Source: Nectonema munidae (lineage: Eukaryota; Nematomorpha; Nectonematoida; Nectonematidae). From it: a stretch of 64,000 nt of DNA. The first letter of the stretch is position 1. Each line of letters begins with the position of its first letter. Made by a program: the position numbers and the translations under genes. The notes under the pieces are model-generated. The model did no database searches. It saw nothing but the letters and a program-made list of their open reading frames with translations, and had not been told where the DNA came from. Below, piece by piece: positions 11,520 through 23,216 of this stretch. The stretch covers positions 989,001 through 1,053,000 of the forward strand of contig JAUIRK010000292.1 in NCBI GenBank assembly GCA_030549495.1, written 5' to 3'.

Positions 11520-14500
11520 TTAATTTGTTTCATTCCTTTTTTCATGATGACTCAGCCCCATTTTTGTCTACATATTTTGGCATAACTATATTTTATTATT
11601 TTCCCATTACCAATGCTGTCAAAATAAAGAATAAAATTTTGACTGTTCTCATAGACACTGGGAGCTCCGATACTTTTATCAGTGTAAAGTGTTGCAAAGA
11701 AACTGAAAGTGCTTCCCTCAAAGAGAAATTCCATTATTTCCATGACTTCTTCTGCTCATATTATTAATTTGTCAGAGTATTGCACACTGGATCTCATGAT
11801 GAACGAACGTAAATATGAGAAAATTGATTTCACTTTGCTTCCTAATTCTTGCACTGACATAATACTTGGAATACCTTTTCGAAGACCTAACCAAGGTATC
11901 AACGTTTCTTTTGGAGGATTACAAGATGTCCTCAATGTGTGTGCACTCACCAAGATCAAGTATAATACTGTGAAACTGTTTCAAAATTTAACTCCTGAAT
12001 GCACGCCAATTGCCACCAGATCTAGAACATCATCCTGAAGAAGCTAATTTAAAAGAGGTTCGAAAGATGCTCTGAGAGGATGTAATCGAGCCTAGTCATT
12101 CTCCTTGGCGTGCTCAAGGTGTTGTAATCTCTTGCTCTAATAACAAGAAACGCTTAGTGGTTGATTTTTCTGAAACCATCAACCGTTTTGCTTTGCTCGA
12201 TGCTTATCCTTTGCCACGGATTGAAGAGATTCTAAAGGAGATTGTTCAGTATAACATTTTCAGTGTTATAGATGTATCGAAAGCTTATTATCAAATTGAA
12301 GTTTGCAAAGAAGGTCGCCCCTACACTGCTTTTAAGCTAGAAACTAGATGTATCAATTTAAACGTATTCCTATGGGTGTCACAAACGGAGTTTCTGCTTT
12401 TCAAAGTTTCATCAACTCGTTTATACCAGAAAATAATTTGTCTGGAACTTTCGTGTACTTAGACGATATAACGATTTGTCACAAAACAAATAAAAGACGA
12501 TATTGATCAGAGGCTGCGGAGTAATCTTAAAATAAACCATGACAAGTCAACTTGATACATGGTTTGTAATGGAACTCTTCAGCCTGATCCCGAGCTTATG
12601 AAACCCCTACTGCAAATGATTCCTCTGTCCGATTCCAAGTCCTTACAAAGATGTCTTGGCTTGTCGGCTTATTACGCAAAATGGATACCAAATTACTTTT
12701 CAAGGATTCGACTACTTGTCGAAAACAAGTTTTTCCTATGCCTCCTTTTGCTATAAGAGCATTCAACGAATTTAAGAAGGGAATTCAAAAATCTGCTGTG
12801 AAAGTTATCGATGACGAACTTACATTTGTTGTAGAAACTGATGCGTCTGAGAAAGCAATCCGAGGTACCCTCTTACAAGCTGACAAACAGTGTAGCCTTC
12901 TTTTTTCAAGCATTAAACTCTTCTGAAAAACGCCACCACATAATCGAGAAAGAAGCTTACGCTATAATTGAATGCGTTCGTAAATGGAGGAACTTTGTAG
13001 CAAGAAAGCATTTTACAATTGTCACTGACCAGCAAGCAGTATCGTTTATGTTCAAACCTTCAAACCATGGAAATATCAAAAACAACAAAATTGTGCGGTG
13101 GAAAAAAGAACTTCTCCGATATTCTTACGATATAAAATAGCGTCCTGGAATGGAAAACACCGTGGCTGATGTTTTATCTCGGGCATGTGGTGCCACTGCT
13201 TCCTTGGGGGAACTGAAATCTCTGCATAATTCCTTAATTCATCCTGGAGTTCAACGCTTTTGGGACTTTGTGATATCGCGTAATATGGCATACTCAATTG
13301 ATGAAGTACGTCGTGTCAACACCGAGTGTCTTTTCTGTGCTAAATTAAAACCCCAATTCTTCATACCTCGAAGTACCATAATTCAATCCACAGCTCCATT
13401 TCAGCGTCTTTCTATTGGCTTCAAAGGACCTGTCCTTTTATCTTCAGGTTCTCGAGTTCACTATTATTGACGAATACAGCAGATTTCCCTTTGCTTTTCC
13501 TTGTCAAGATTGCACTTCCCTAACAATTATAAAATGCTTAACCACTATATTTTCTATTTTTGGATTTCCTTCATTTATTCATTCTGATCGAAGTCCTACT
13601 TTTGCATCACAAGAATTCAAGCTTTTTTTGCTTCAGCTTGGAATTAATTCTAGTAATACAACTGCATACAATCCAGGAAGAAAGAGCCAGTGTGAAAGAT
13701 TAGAATCGAAGCAGTTACCATTACGCGCTTGGCAAGATGTTTTATCTGGATCTCTCATGCCATCCGCTCACTTCTTTGCGCCATTACTAATGCCACCCCT
13801 CATGAACGTATCTTCACTTTTGAAAGGCGTTCTTCGAGTAATGTCCTACCTTCCTGGCCTTGTGAACCAAGTGAAGTATTACTGAAGCGTTTTAATAGAA
13901 GAAACAAGTATAATCCTGATAGAGAGGTTGTAGAGCTTCTTGAAGCTAACCCCAACTATGCAAAAATCTGCCATCAAAATGGACAAGAAGACTCAATTGC
14001 TTTAAGAAATTTGGCACGTCTTCCACGTTTAAGTAAACTCCAAAACGATGAAACTTCTTCTTTAATTAACTTACCCAGTGAAAATGGTCTAAAAATTCCA
14101 GAAAGGACAAAAGACATCGAGACTCAAAGGACAACTCTGTCTAGTTTTGAAACTTATTCTAACTATGAAGAGCCTGAGTGTGAACCAATCGTCTGACGTT
14201 CTTCTATAATACGTAAACCAGTTGAACGTTTCTGATTGTAAATACAGAAAATTTTGAGTGGTAGTGGGTGTGGTGTGATCATTGCGAGCGAATGTTGTTA
14301 GGCTTCTATTTTGCTTTACTCCCAGTGTTTTCTCATTCTATTCTAATGTGTGAAGATTGCGAGCATTCGCTTCGTATTCTAACTCCGTTTTTCCTCATTC
14401 TATTCGGATTCTTTGTTGACTAATTTGGATGCTATTTTGTGAGAAAAAGTGTATAAATACCATGACTTCTGTGTTTGTTTAAATATTCTCTTTTTTGCTG

Positions 14501-14520
14501 AATAAAGTCTTGTAAGGTTT
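11520..14520 (+). mobile_element. Ty3/gypsy-type LTR retroelement fossil (pol region)
   Basis: A broken retroelement of the Ty3/gypsy family on the plus strand. The parts follow the usual gypsy order: aspartic protease (LIDTGSSDTF at about 11645), reverse transcriptase (about 12050-12750), RNase H (about 12800-13100), then integrase core (about 13200-13900) and a C-terminal tail to about 14195. No gag region is recognisable. Downstream, 14230-14520 could be the remains of a 3' LTR: it has an AATAAA near 14500 but no matching 5' copy was found. The copy is interrupted in many places and looks old. Confidence 0.85.
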
Positions 14521-14529
14521 TTCCTTTTC

Positions 14530-15950
14530 TGCCAATTTTACAGCAACGTTATACTAACTTCATTCCATCCAACCGCTTTCCTAGCTTGAAGCTTTTTAAT
14601 AATTTTAGCTAAGGAAATGATTATGGATATGTTAATTAATAAATAAAATTTCAATTTTATTCATGATTTTTTCAGACGTACATTCTAAAATAAAATCACT
14701 ATGATATGTTTGTTTAAGTTTAACTCCTTCTAGCATTTTAAAAAGGAATCCATAAAAGTAGGGCTGCATTTTGGAATTCTCCTTTTTTGTTTTCTTTTGG
14801 AGCGCCCGTCTGTTTTGACTTTTAAAATGCTAAATGAGGTATGGGATGCAAATAATGTCTAAATTTAGTATTTTATAAGTTGGAACATTGCCCACTGCCG
14901 ATAAGTGACAGAGTAGAAAGAGTTTGACAAATATGAAACGATATTAAATAAGATTAATATCTCCCCAATAGATATATTTAGTAACTATTACTAAAACTCA
15001 AAGTAGTGCTTTCATTATTCATTAAATTGTTTAGTAACAATTTATATTTTTCCCTAATCTTTCAATTAGCTAGATGATTTTTTACCATATGTAGGGCGGT
15101 GAGTTAAAAAAATACCTCATTAAAATAAAAGAACATTGAATAGATTATTTTATTATTGATAACAAAGGGTTCATATTTAAAGCCTAAAAATGAATTTGAT
15201 TAAAAATATGTTTTTTCTTCGTTTTTATAGATGAACATTTTTATCAAATATTTATTGTTAAACAATAATGAATTTTTGCATAAGATAAACTTTAGAAAAC
15301 AAATTATTTTATTATAGTTTATTGGGTAAGAAATTTTTGATTTTAACTAAAATTAACAGCACAGTTATGCCATTATGCAACTTTTTGATGAATTTGGCAA
15401 ATAAAGGTATTGCACTTTGTGGATTTAACATTTGTTTTTATTCCGTTATTTCTAGGACAACGTATACATGTTGAAGTTTTATAAGGTGTATTACTTGAAT
15501 GCGTATGATTATGCAGAATCAGATATTTCGGGAAAAGATGAAATCAAATTTTTAGTTTTTAGAATTTTTAGCAACGTCATTGATATTCTGACTTATTTTC
15601 CTATGTTCAAGACACAGTTCTTTGCAAATATTCAACAAAAAATTTCTTCTTAAAACTTTTGAAGAAGGGTTGTAAAATTATTGTTACTGGATAAATAACA
15701 AGCCATAGAATATAGACATCGGGTCTTACACTTGTCCTTCTTGCTACCTTATATATTTTGAACTTGGCTGATCTCTTGAGCCAACACCCAATTTTGTTTC
15801 ATTATAAAAATGTATTATTTCCACTTTTTTAATTAGTTCACTTACTAATAAAAATAATGCTCTAGTCTACATTTTTCGTAATTATCAGCTTACATACAAT
15901 TCCACGATGCTAAATTCTCCGAACGAAGTATTTATCGATAAACGTAACTC
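14530..15950. other. AT-rich stretch without recognised genes
   Basis: No transposon protein or convincing exon was recognised. A 61-codon open frame at 15468-15653 has a pyrimidine-rich AG before it, but no donor, no homology and ordinary AT-rich composition, so it is not called. Confidence 0.45.
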
Positions 15951-15954
15951 TAAA

Positions 15955-16214
15955 TGATCTAGATCTTTTACGATCGTTTGTCTGCAAGAAACATGGTTCG
16001 GAACATTTGATTCCAACACATACAAATTGAATTCATATATAAATTTGTATATTTTCCAAAAATTGTCTCAAAACACGGACGTTTAGTTTTTTTGTTCACA
16101 ATTCAGTTTCAATTAAAATTAGTTCCTCTTGTTCATTCAACAAACTGTGGTAGTTCGCTTCACAATCCTTTCAAATTCTATTTGCACAATTTTTATAGTC
16201 TTCCTAATCAAAGA
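15955..16214 (+). pseudogene. Older LINE, part 1 (endonuclease start)
   Basis: The plus strand contains FTIVCLQETWFGTFDSNTYKL, the early catalytic motif (QETW) of the apurinic-type endonuclease of non-LTR retrotransposons. The frame then decays. The piece is cut at 16214 by insertion of the younger minus-strand LINE and resumes at 19898. It is damaged by stops and frameshifts and is clearly older than the element inside it. Confidence 0.7.
16202..16214. repeat. Target site duplication of the young LINE, left copy
   Basis: The 13-bp TCCTAATCAAAGA is repeated exactly at 19885-19897, on the other side of the LINE at 16215-19884. Confidence 0.85.
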
Positions 16215-16591
16215 AGAAGAAGAAGAAGAAGTTTATTTAAAAAAAAATGAAATGTAAAGAACAAAAAAACAACTTCCATATAGAAGTGAAAGCTGTACTG
16301 AAACAAACAGAGTTTTAAGTAGTTATTATTGAATCAAATAAATAAATTTATGTATACATTTATTACAAACGTGCAAAATCAAAAGGCTGAAGAACCGCTT
16401 GCATGAGTTTACACTAAATAATATAATTATACAATATATTATTATTTGTTTGAAAGAATTAGAACCATCATCACAAAATAATTAACTGTATCAGACAATC
16501 TCTAAATATTATTCACAATAAATCAGATATATGTAAAATATGTATATGTAAATATATATATATATACTTATAATACAATAAAATGCATATA

Positions 16592-19500
16592 CTATAATTT
16601 CACCTCTTTAGTTGTCTGAAGACAAGAGAAGCAATTTGCATCAAAACAAGAAAACATATATCCCTCTGTGAACATTTTCTTCAACTTTTTTTTGTATAGA
16701 CTTATGCTTAAATCTAGATAGTTTATCAAATAAAGGTTGCTATTCCAAAAACTAGAAAGCTTATATTCTAAAGTTTGGTAAAAGTTTAGACATCTATAGT
16801 GAGGTACTAATGCAGTATTTTTCTCTCTTAAATCATATTGAATAGATATAGAATTGAAGTGAAGTATATGACTGAAAATAGAAGGCAGCATGAAATTAAA
16901 CAACTTATAAATCATAAGAGCCAAACTAAATTGATATAAATCCTGTAACTTTAATACCTGTGTTTCATAAAAAAGATTACTTGTGTGTGCATACGGACTC
17001 AGGCCATGTACTAGCCTTAGGCATTTTTTCTGAGTTTTAGCTAAAGTTGTCAGATTTGAATGACCCCAAATTGTTAAACAATATTTTAAATGAGGTAAAA
17101 AAAATGAATTGTAAATCAATAGCTTTATATGAATAGGAAGAGTATTTTTCAATCTAGATAAAACGCCATTCACTTTTGATACTTTCGCATTTATATTTTG
17201 GATGTGTGCATGCCATTTTAATTTATTATCGATTGTAACTCCAAGTAAGTTGAATCGGTCCACTATTTCAAATTTGAATCCATCATTAAGAAAATTACTA
17301 GAACATTGATTTTTGAACAGCATTATCTTGGACTTACTGTAATTTAATTTCATTCCATTATTTTCTAACCATTGTTCCACCTTATTTATGTCCAGTGAAA
17401 TTTTTTTGGAGATATTTGGATTATTGGGCAGGAATGGAATATTTATAGTAATATCGTCAGCAAAGCATAGAAAATCAACGTTTTCATTAGAAAGATATAT
17501 ATCATTCAAATATATTAAAAATAGGAGGGGACCCAATATAGAGCCCTGCGGAACTCCTGAGGCAATATACCTTCTATCAGAAAGTGTGTCATCTATTGAA
17601 ACAAACTGCTGTCTTTTTTCAAAATAGGACTCCAAGAAAAATATAGATTTGTTTGAAAATCCATAAGTTCTCAGTTTTTTTATCAAGAGAGAGTGAGGTA
17701 TAGTGTTGAATGCCTTTGAGAGATCCAAAAATAATGTGCAAACATTTCTATCTTGAGACAGCTTGGATATTATATCAGTTACAAAAGTGCTCAATAAATA
17801 TTCTGAATTATGAAGGGTTCTAAAGCCAAATTGTTGGCTATTGAGAATGTCATATTTTTCAAAGTAATGACTCATTTGACGATATAGCAATTTTTCAAAA
17901 ATTTTCGAAATTGAAGAAATAATCGAAATTGGCCTATAGTTATTTATGTCACTTTTAATACCTTTTTTGAAGATAGGGCATACCTTATTGACTTTGAAGA
18001 CTGTTGGATAACATGAAAACTCCAAACAAGAATTGAACCCGATTGTTAAATATTTCGCGAGACTATCAATGACCAACTTGATATGGTATATAGACACTCC
18101 ATAAGCATCGCAACATCTTTTACCTTCGAGCGAACTAACAGCAAGTAGGACATCCTGAATAGTGAAGCTCTTAAAATCAAATGTTAGATTCTTTTCGAAA
18201 ATAAACGAAAGGGTATCAATATGTTGTATAGACGATACCTCATCAGCTGTGAAATGATCATTGAACAAGTTTGCAATTTTTAACTTATTATAAATTTTCG
18301 AGCCACAATGTTCAATAGTTATCTCAGTTTTATCCGAATTTTTTAGCAAAGAGTTTAGTTTTTTCCACTTATCTTTTGAGCTAGAGACTTCAGAAAAGTA
18401 TTTGTAATAGTATTCATTTTTTAACTTTTTTGTTAGTTGTTTGACCTGATTACGAATTTTTTGGTGCTTTATTTTCAAATCAATGTCATAATGTTTTTTC
18501 AATTTTTTATGTATCTTATTTCTATATTTTATAATTTCCAAAAGATAAGAGTTGACCCAGTCTTTGATACAATTCTTATAATATCCATTTGACTGCTTTC
18601 TAAATTTTACTATTTTAGTACACGAATTTATAGATTCAAGTATTTTGTTATACATCATTTGAAAATATAAATTTGGATTATCATAACTACTGTATAAGTA
18701 GGAACTCCAATCAAAAGAGCTAATACTTTCACAAAAATTTCTTTCATTAAAACGCTTTTTGATAAAGTCAAGTGGTTCTTTATTGTCTATCTTTAAACTA
18801 ATTAGAAGAGGAACGTGGTCAGATATATTATGTGAAAAGTTGAAGCTCCTATGTGGGAGAAAGTCAAAAGGAATAAATATGTTATCAATCAAGGTTTCGC
18901 TAGCTAATCTAGTAACCTTAGTGACAGTTGGAATATAGAAGTTAGCAAACCATTCACTTAAAAAAAGAGTAGTATGATGATCTATATTCAGCTTGAGTAA
19001 ATCAAAATTAAAGTCTCCTAAGAAAATACTCTTTTTTTTATCATACTTATACCCAGATAGAAATAATTCCATTTCTGTCAAAAATGCTTCAATGTGATTT
19101 TTATTATTGGTGGGTCTACGATAAATATTATTGATATATATTTGGTGTTTAGAAGAAAATTTTAACAAGATGGTAAAAACTTCAAAATATTCACTTTTAA
19201 TATCAATATTACAAATTTCGTATTTTACCTGATTAGTAAGATAGAAAGCTAGTCCTGAATGAGAACTCAGAGAGGGAGGAGAAAATAAAAACTTATAACC
19301 ATCGATGTCAAAAAAGTTTACATCAGAAGGTGAGTACCAGGATTCTTGTATACAAATCAAATCGGGCAGAATAGAATTACTAGAATTAAGAGAATTGAGA
19401 AAAGAGATTAAAGATAAATATTTAGCATTGAGTGACTGAATGTTTATTGAAATTATATTAAAATTATACAAGTTCAACTTTTGCTCAAGGCTACAAAAAG

Positions 19501-19621
19501 TAGATGATTGAGTATTGTTAAATAACATAGTGTCCTTAAAATATGTAAAATCAAGTATATCTGTGAATGATTTACAAAACTTATTACTGGAACATGATAC
19601 ATCTTTTATAGTTACTGTCAT
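16592..19621 (-). CDS. LINE ORF2: endonuclease-reverse transcriptase, 1009 aa, intact
   Basis: The N-terminal endonuclease (about residues 50-290) shows LICIQESWYSPSD, then LGDFNFDL and SDHVPLL, the metal-binding and catalytic His-containing motifs of AP-type endonucleases. The reverse transcriptase (about residues 500-800) shows YRPISIISSISKIFEKLL, FLDLSKAFNTI, SGVPQGSILGPLLFLIYLND and FADDI, which carries the two catalytic Asp residues. A C-terminal extension of about 200 residues ends TKEVKL. Start ATG at 19621-19619 lies two bases after the ORF1 stop. ORF2 would nick target DNA and copy the element's RNA there. The full-length frame with no stop means it could be translated, although the element lacks most of ORF1 and its promoter. 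Clade (jockey, CR1 or relative) is not resolved by eye. Confidence 0.93.
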   Translation of the reverse strand: MTVTIKDVSCSSNKFCKSFTDILDFTYFKDTMLFNNTQSSTFCSLEQKLNLYNFNIISINIQSLNAKYLSLISFLNSLNSSNSILPDLICIQESWYSPSDVNFFDIDGYKFLFSPPSLSSHSGLAFYLTNQVKYEICNIDIKSEYFEVFTILLKFSSKHQIYINNIYRRPTNNKNHIEAFLTEMELFLSGYKYDKKKSIFLGDFNFDLLKLNIDHHTTLFLSEWFANFYIPTVTKVTRLASETLIDNIFIPFDFLPHRSFNFSHNISDHVPLLISLKIDNKEPLDFIKKRFNERNFCESISSFDWSSYLYSSYDNPNLYFQMMYNKILESINSCTKIVKFRKQSNGYYKNCIKDWVNSYLLEIIKYRNKIHKKLKKHYDIDLKIKHQKIRNQVKQLTKKLKNEYYYKYFSEVSSSKDKWKKLNSLLKNSDKTEITIEHCGSKIYNKLKIANLFNDHFTADEVSSIQHIDTLSFIFEKNLTFDFKSFTIQDVLLAVSSLEGKRCCDAYGVSIYHIKLVIDSLAKYLTIGFNSCLEFSCYPTVFKVNKVCPIFKKGIKSDINNYRPISIISSISKIFEKLLYRQMSHYFEKYDILNSQQFGFRTLHNSEYLLSTFVTDIISKLSQDRNVCTLFLDLSKAFNTIPHSLLIKKLRTYGFSNKSIFFLESYFEKRQQFVSIDDTLSDRRYIASGVPQGSILGPLLFLIYLNDIYLSNENVDFLCFADDITINIPFLPNNPNISKKISLDINKVEQWLENNGMKLNYSKSKIMLFKNQCSSNFLNDGFKFEIVDRFNLLGVTIDNKLKWHAHIQNINAKVSKVNGVLSRLKNTLPIHIKLLIYNSFFLPHLKYCLTIWGHSNLTTLAKTQKKCLRLVHGLSPYAHTSNLFYETQVLKLQDLYQFSLALMIYKLFNFMLPSIFSHILHFNSISIQYDLREKNTALVPHYRCLNFYQTLEYKLSSFWNSNLYLINYLDLSISLYKKKLKKMFTEGYMFSCFDANCFSCLQTTKEVKL

Positions 19622-19623
19622 GC

Positions 19624-19884
19624 TTAAAACGATGTGATAGACTTGATATATTCTATATTCTCTCTAACCGAAGGGCATTTAGTACTATATGCACAATGAC
19701 ATGTTTCACTCATTTTATTATTATGACAATTGAAACATTTCAACTTAGTGTTATCATCTCTATATTTACACTCTTTATGTGTGTGGTCTGTTGCAGCACA
19801 ATGAGCACACGCAATTACAAGTTTACGGCAATATTTTTTGGTATGACCAAAAGATAAGCATTTATTGCACTGAAGAGAAACTAA
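19624..19884 (-). CDS. LINE ORF1, C-terminal part with three zinc knuckles
   Basis: The open frame ends at TAA (19626-19624) and encodes at least three closely spaced zinc knuckles: CNKCLSFGHTKKYC and CAHCAATDHTHKEC, both CX2CX4HX4C, then CFNCHNNK with nearby His and Cys. This triple-knuckle tail is typical of ORF1 (gag-like RNA-binding) proteins in jockey-type LINEs. The 5' part is missing because the insertion is truncated at 19884. Confidence 0.85.
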   Translation of the reverse strand, partial: LVSLQCNKCLSFGHTKKYCRKLVIACAHCAATDHTHKECKYRDDNTKLKCFNCHNNKMSETCHCAYSTKCPSVRENIEYIKSITSF

Positions 19885-19897
19885 TCCTAATCAAAGA
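19885..19897. repeat. Target site duplication of the young LINE, right copy
   Basis: TCCTAATCAAAGA, identical to 16202-16214. Confidence 0.85.
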
Positions 19898-20050
19898 GAA
19901 ACTTTTAATCTTACTTAGATCACTTAAATAAGCTATCAATTTACTCTGTTAACATCATCCTACTAGATTTTAACTATGATTTATATGAACTAAAAATAAC
20001 TATGTTTTCTTTTTTTTTGACTACCTATAATCACGAATTCGACTATAGAC
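19898..20050 (+). pseudogene. Older LINE, part 2 (endonuclease middle)
   Basis: Directly after the target duplication the plus strand reads IILLDFNYDLYELKITM, equivalent to the LGDFNFDL motif of the LINE endonuclease. It continues the domain begun at 15955-16214, with the young LINE lying between. A hAT-like element interrupts it again near 20051. Confidence 0.65.
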
Positions 20051-20605
20051 CAGTGATTTTCAACCTTTTTCTCATTATGGAACTTTTTTGAACTGAATTT
20101 TTTTGGACTATTTTTTATTCCTAACAATTTTAATAAGTCAAAAAAGTGAACATTTTTATTTGGAAAAATATTTTGTTTAGTGTAAGTGTTGAACTTTATA
20201 TGTTAAATGACAATATTAAATTTCCTCTATATCAATAACATTTAGTCTGTTTGATTTTTTGAATCCCGATAAAGAAGACGACTGAACGCTTTAAAATTAT
20301 TATTAATTAAAATAAATTATATATTTTAATCAGTTTTAGTATCAAACTGGAGTGAACAAGATATGAAGATGGAAAATCAGTCATATATAATTCTACTTTT
20401 TGCTATAATATATATTTTTTTTTCAATTTCAGAACGTTTACTCAACCAAATTACATTTTTTATTTTTATAAACATTTTAATTTTATTTTTAATATGAACT
20501 TTTACAAAATTTGATGAACTCCAAATTTGAAATATTCTTATAGGCAGCCTTCTAAAAATATTGTCGACTCCTTGACGTTCCACATCGACCAGGCAAGAGG
20601 AGCAC
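20051..20605. mobile_element. Decayed hAT-like MITE inside the older LINE
   Basis: It begins CAGTGATTTTCAACCTTTTTC, which closely matches the CAGTGGTTCTCAACC terminus common to hAT MITEs. It is followed by AT-rich non-coding DNA, and the older LINE endonuclease resumes just after 20605. Flanks GACTATAGAC (20041-20050) and GACTATACAC (about 20609-20618) look like a diverged target duplication. The right terminus is not clearly preserved, so its boundary is approximate. Confidence 0.45.
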
Positions 20606-21060
20606 TAGACTATACACCTAAGTGCCTCCTTTTATATAATATTTTCATCGCCAACGTGATAAACACATCTTTATCCGACCATCTACCCATACTGATGTGT
20701 ATAAATCAAATTAGAGGCGAAGAAAAATGTATTACTAAAGTTAACCCACAATGAAAGTAGCTTTATAAACTTGGTTCAGAATCACAATTGGTGCTTTATG
20801 ATCATTACCTTGTTTAACACCTTTTTAATATGTGAATGGAAAAAACCTATAATTAATTAAATTTTTTGATTTCAACAAATCTAGTAGTAATGAATACCAA
20901 TCAACTTTAGTGTTTGTTTGGACAGTGATGATCACACGTTAAATTTGTAACCATAATAATTTTTTTCAAAATAATCTGTCATTACTTATTGACTAAATTA
21001 ATAATAAACTAGTAGAAAAAGTAATACCCAAAAAAGACACTCAAAATAAACAATGAAAAT
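20606..21060 (+). pseudogene. Older LINE, part 3 (endonuclease end)
   Basis: The frame LLYNIFIANVINTSLSDHLP (about 20630-20690) carries the 'IDNIF...SDHxP' end of the LINE endonuclease. Downstream pieces up to about 21060, such as NNKLVEKVIPKK, resemble the linker that follows in the family. No reverse transcriptase follows, so the copy is either truncated or decayed beyond this point. Confidence 0.6.
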
Positions 21061-21149
21061 AAATACAAATTAATAAAAATCACTTACACACAAACTTAAC
21101 TACTGAAGATGATTAAATTGCGGGATAAAATAATTTACAATTGGAAAAA

Positions 21150-21286
21150 GGTAAAAGTACCGTGGGGGGTTTTCATCGAGAAGGCACAATTGCGCCGTTT
21201 GTATCGAACTGTTGGCTTGATGCAGAATCGAACTCAAGACCTTGAGATATCGGAACCCAGTACCTAACCAACCTTACTCACGCAAC
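21150..21286 (-). repeat. SINE family A, copy 2
   Basis: The reverse complement matches the copies at 1265 and 25453: CGTGAGTAAGGTTGGTTAGG, a degenerate B-box region, and the TCTCGATGAAAACCCC / CGGTACTTTTACC body end. Confidence 0.75.
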
Positions 21287-21955
21287 GAAAAAGGATAAAA
21301 CCAAAGCAACTCTTGAGACCAAATTTTTGCATTTAAGGAATTAAACCAAGCACACAATTTAATGCTTAAAAAAATGTATTTTAAGTCAATTTTTGTCAAC
21401 TGTAATGATATTAAATCTTCCTATGGAAATGGAATGTTATTAACTCTTTATTGAAAAGTATAAATTCCTATTTTTATTCTCTCCATTTCGGGACGACACG
21501 AATAAACCTTATGTGAATTATTTTCTAGCTTTTTTCCTACACATTTTAATTTATCTTCAGAAATAGACTCCTTCCTGCAAATAGCCAGTTCGTGTTTAGA
21601 CAGATCTCCTTAAATGACGTTTTTTCTTAGAGGGGTTTCAAAAATTTTACTTTTTTTGACAATGTCATGACCTGTATATTAACTTCTTTATTTTTTTATC
21701 AATACAAACATATTTTTATTAATATGCATGAAAGTAACATAAAAATCAATCCTATTGAAATGAAAAATTTTAAAAAGTGAAAATTTATTGAAAATAATAC
21801 TATAACTTTAATCAATATGTTTAAAAAATTAAATATTTACATTGTTTGCCGTTTTTTGATGAGGCATCTTTATTAGCTTTTGACATTAAATCAAGTAAAT
21901 CTTTATTTTTTGTTTAGAGGGCTCTTTCTCTAATTTTTCAAAATAAGTTAGAGCA
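21287..21955. other. AT-rich stretch without recognised genes
   Basis: Between the SINE and the Tigger remnant nothing coding or repeated elsewhere in the window was recognised. Confidence 0.4.
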
Positions 21956-21959
21956 GTTT

Positions 21960-23070
21960 TTTGCTATTTCATCGCCATCACTTTCTTCATTATCAAACTT
22001 CTTCACCTCTTTCTTCCTCTGGGAGTTTTTGTTCCATGTCATTGTTAGAATTAGCTGTAGTGACGGTTGTAGAATCACATTCAACAAAATCTTCCCAATC
22101 AATGCCTGACATTAAACTCTTAAAATCTTGATCGACAGTAAGAGTTCGTTCTTGAAATAAAGTTTTATTATGAGTAAAACTACATCCAGGCAAGCATTTT
22201 TTTATTACCTCCAGTTTAATTGAATTCCAAGAGTCTCCATCAAATACATTAACTTTGACCTGCAATTTCTGATGCATTTTTTGCTGCATCCATTTCAAGT
22301 TTTCTGTAGTGAGATTTCAAAGTTTTGATTATTCGTGCATCACAAGGTTGAATCCGTGATGTGGTGTTTGCATGAAGAAAGAGAAGAATGCCCACAACAC
22401 TGATCAACAAACAAAAGTATTGACCGGGTTTTAATTTTAATTTTATTGTTCAATATATTTATCCAATCAGCAAGAATGAAGTTGTTCATCCATGCTTTGC
22501 TATTATATTTACACTCAACAGGAAGTAAAGATGTTTGAAAGCCACAGAAACATCGCGAATTAACTGAATGAAAACAGGGCATCAACTGTTATGTCTATTT
22601 TGAAAACGATTTAGCCAGCCATTTGAAACAGCAAATTTCACATTTTAACTATTTAGCTATAACATCAATGTTTTTTATTGAAGTAGTTTACCAGAAACAC
22701 GAATAGTATTTCTTCTTGTTTAACAGAACCATACTTGAAAACTAAACTATTCAACTCTTCATATTCAATTTTTTTAATCTGAATAAGCTTTAAACTTGAA
22801 TTTGAGCGATCATTCCCGAATTCTTTCATTTTACTTCTATTTAAAATATTTTGAATTTGTGTTTTTCCTACGTTCATTTCTTTAGCAATGTAGAAATATT
22901 TCATTCCTTATTGTGTTTTTTAATGACTTCCATTTTTTTGCTAGAGAAATGAGTTGTTTTCTTTTTTCCAAGGACATAACGTTATAACAGGCTGTGATAT
23001 TAATGAAATTTGCTGATTGCATAAACTTTAAGACTACAGCATAATAAATGATATAAAATATACACAACAC
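21960..23070 (-). pseudogene. Tigger/pogo transposase remnant
   Basis: Reading the minus strand from 23070 down, KRKQLISLAKKW and then IAKEMNVGKTQIQNILNRSK (about 22880-22830) match the N-terminal helix-turn-helix of Tigger/pogo transposases. PVECKYNSKAWMNNFILADW followed by ILLFVDQCCGHS (22340-22585) matches the DDE core, where the LLxVDNCxxH motif carries the second catalytic Asp. A C-terminal acidic piece (21993-22298, ending PEEERGEEV) is like the ends of Tigger proteins. The parts lie in different frames, so this is a dead DNA transposon. Terminal repeats were not found. Confidence 0.75.
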
Positions 23071-23216
23071 AAGATTAGCATGAGGTATAAAATAAAAATA
23101 AACAATCTACATCGCTATAGATTTCGTATACTGCTTCGGGCACATTTTATAGCATTTTACAAAGTTGATCAAATTAATCGTGCTTATTATTATTTTAACA
23201 TATTAGATGTGCAAAA

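Larger units (their letters stand above)
16215..19884 (-). mobile_element. Young LINE (jockey/CR1-like), 5'-truncated in ORF1
   Basis: A 3,670-bp minus-strand non-LTR retrotransposon flanked by a perfect 13-bp target duplication (16202-16214 and 19885-19897). Its 3' end is a short (TTC)n repeat (GAA repeats at about 16215-16230 on the plus strand). It holds the end of ORF1, a two-base gap, and an uninterrupted ORF2, followed by about 360 bp of 3' UTR. The 5' end stops inside ORF1 and coincides with the target duplication, so the copy was truncated at insertion. The perfect duplication and open ORF2 point to a recent event. It inserted into an older LINE of opposite orientation. Confidence 0.92.

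Noticed and set aside
14230-14520. Clear 3' LTR of the gypsy-type fossil
   Set aside because: No matching upstream repeat was found, so it is mentioned only as possible.
15468-15653. 61-codon plus-strand open frame as a host exon
   Set aside because: No recognised motif, donor site or compositional signal.
17388-17627. 79-codon plus-strand open frame
   Set aside because: Shadow of the LINE ORF2 on the opposite strand.
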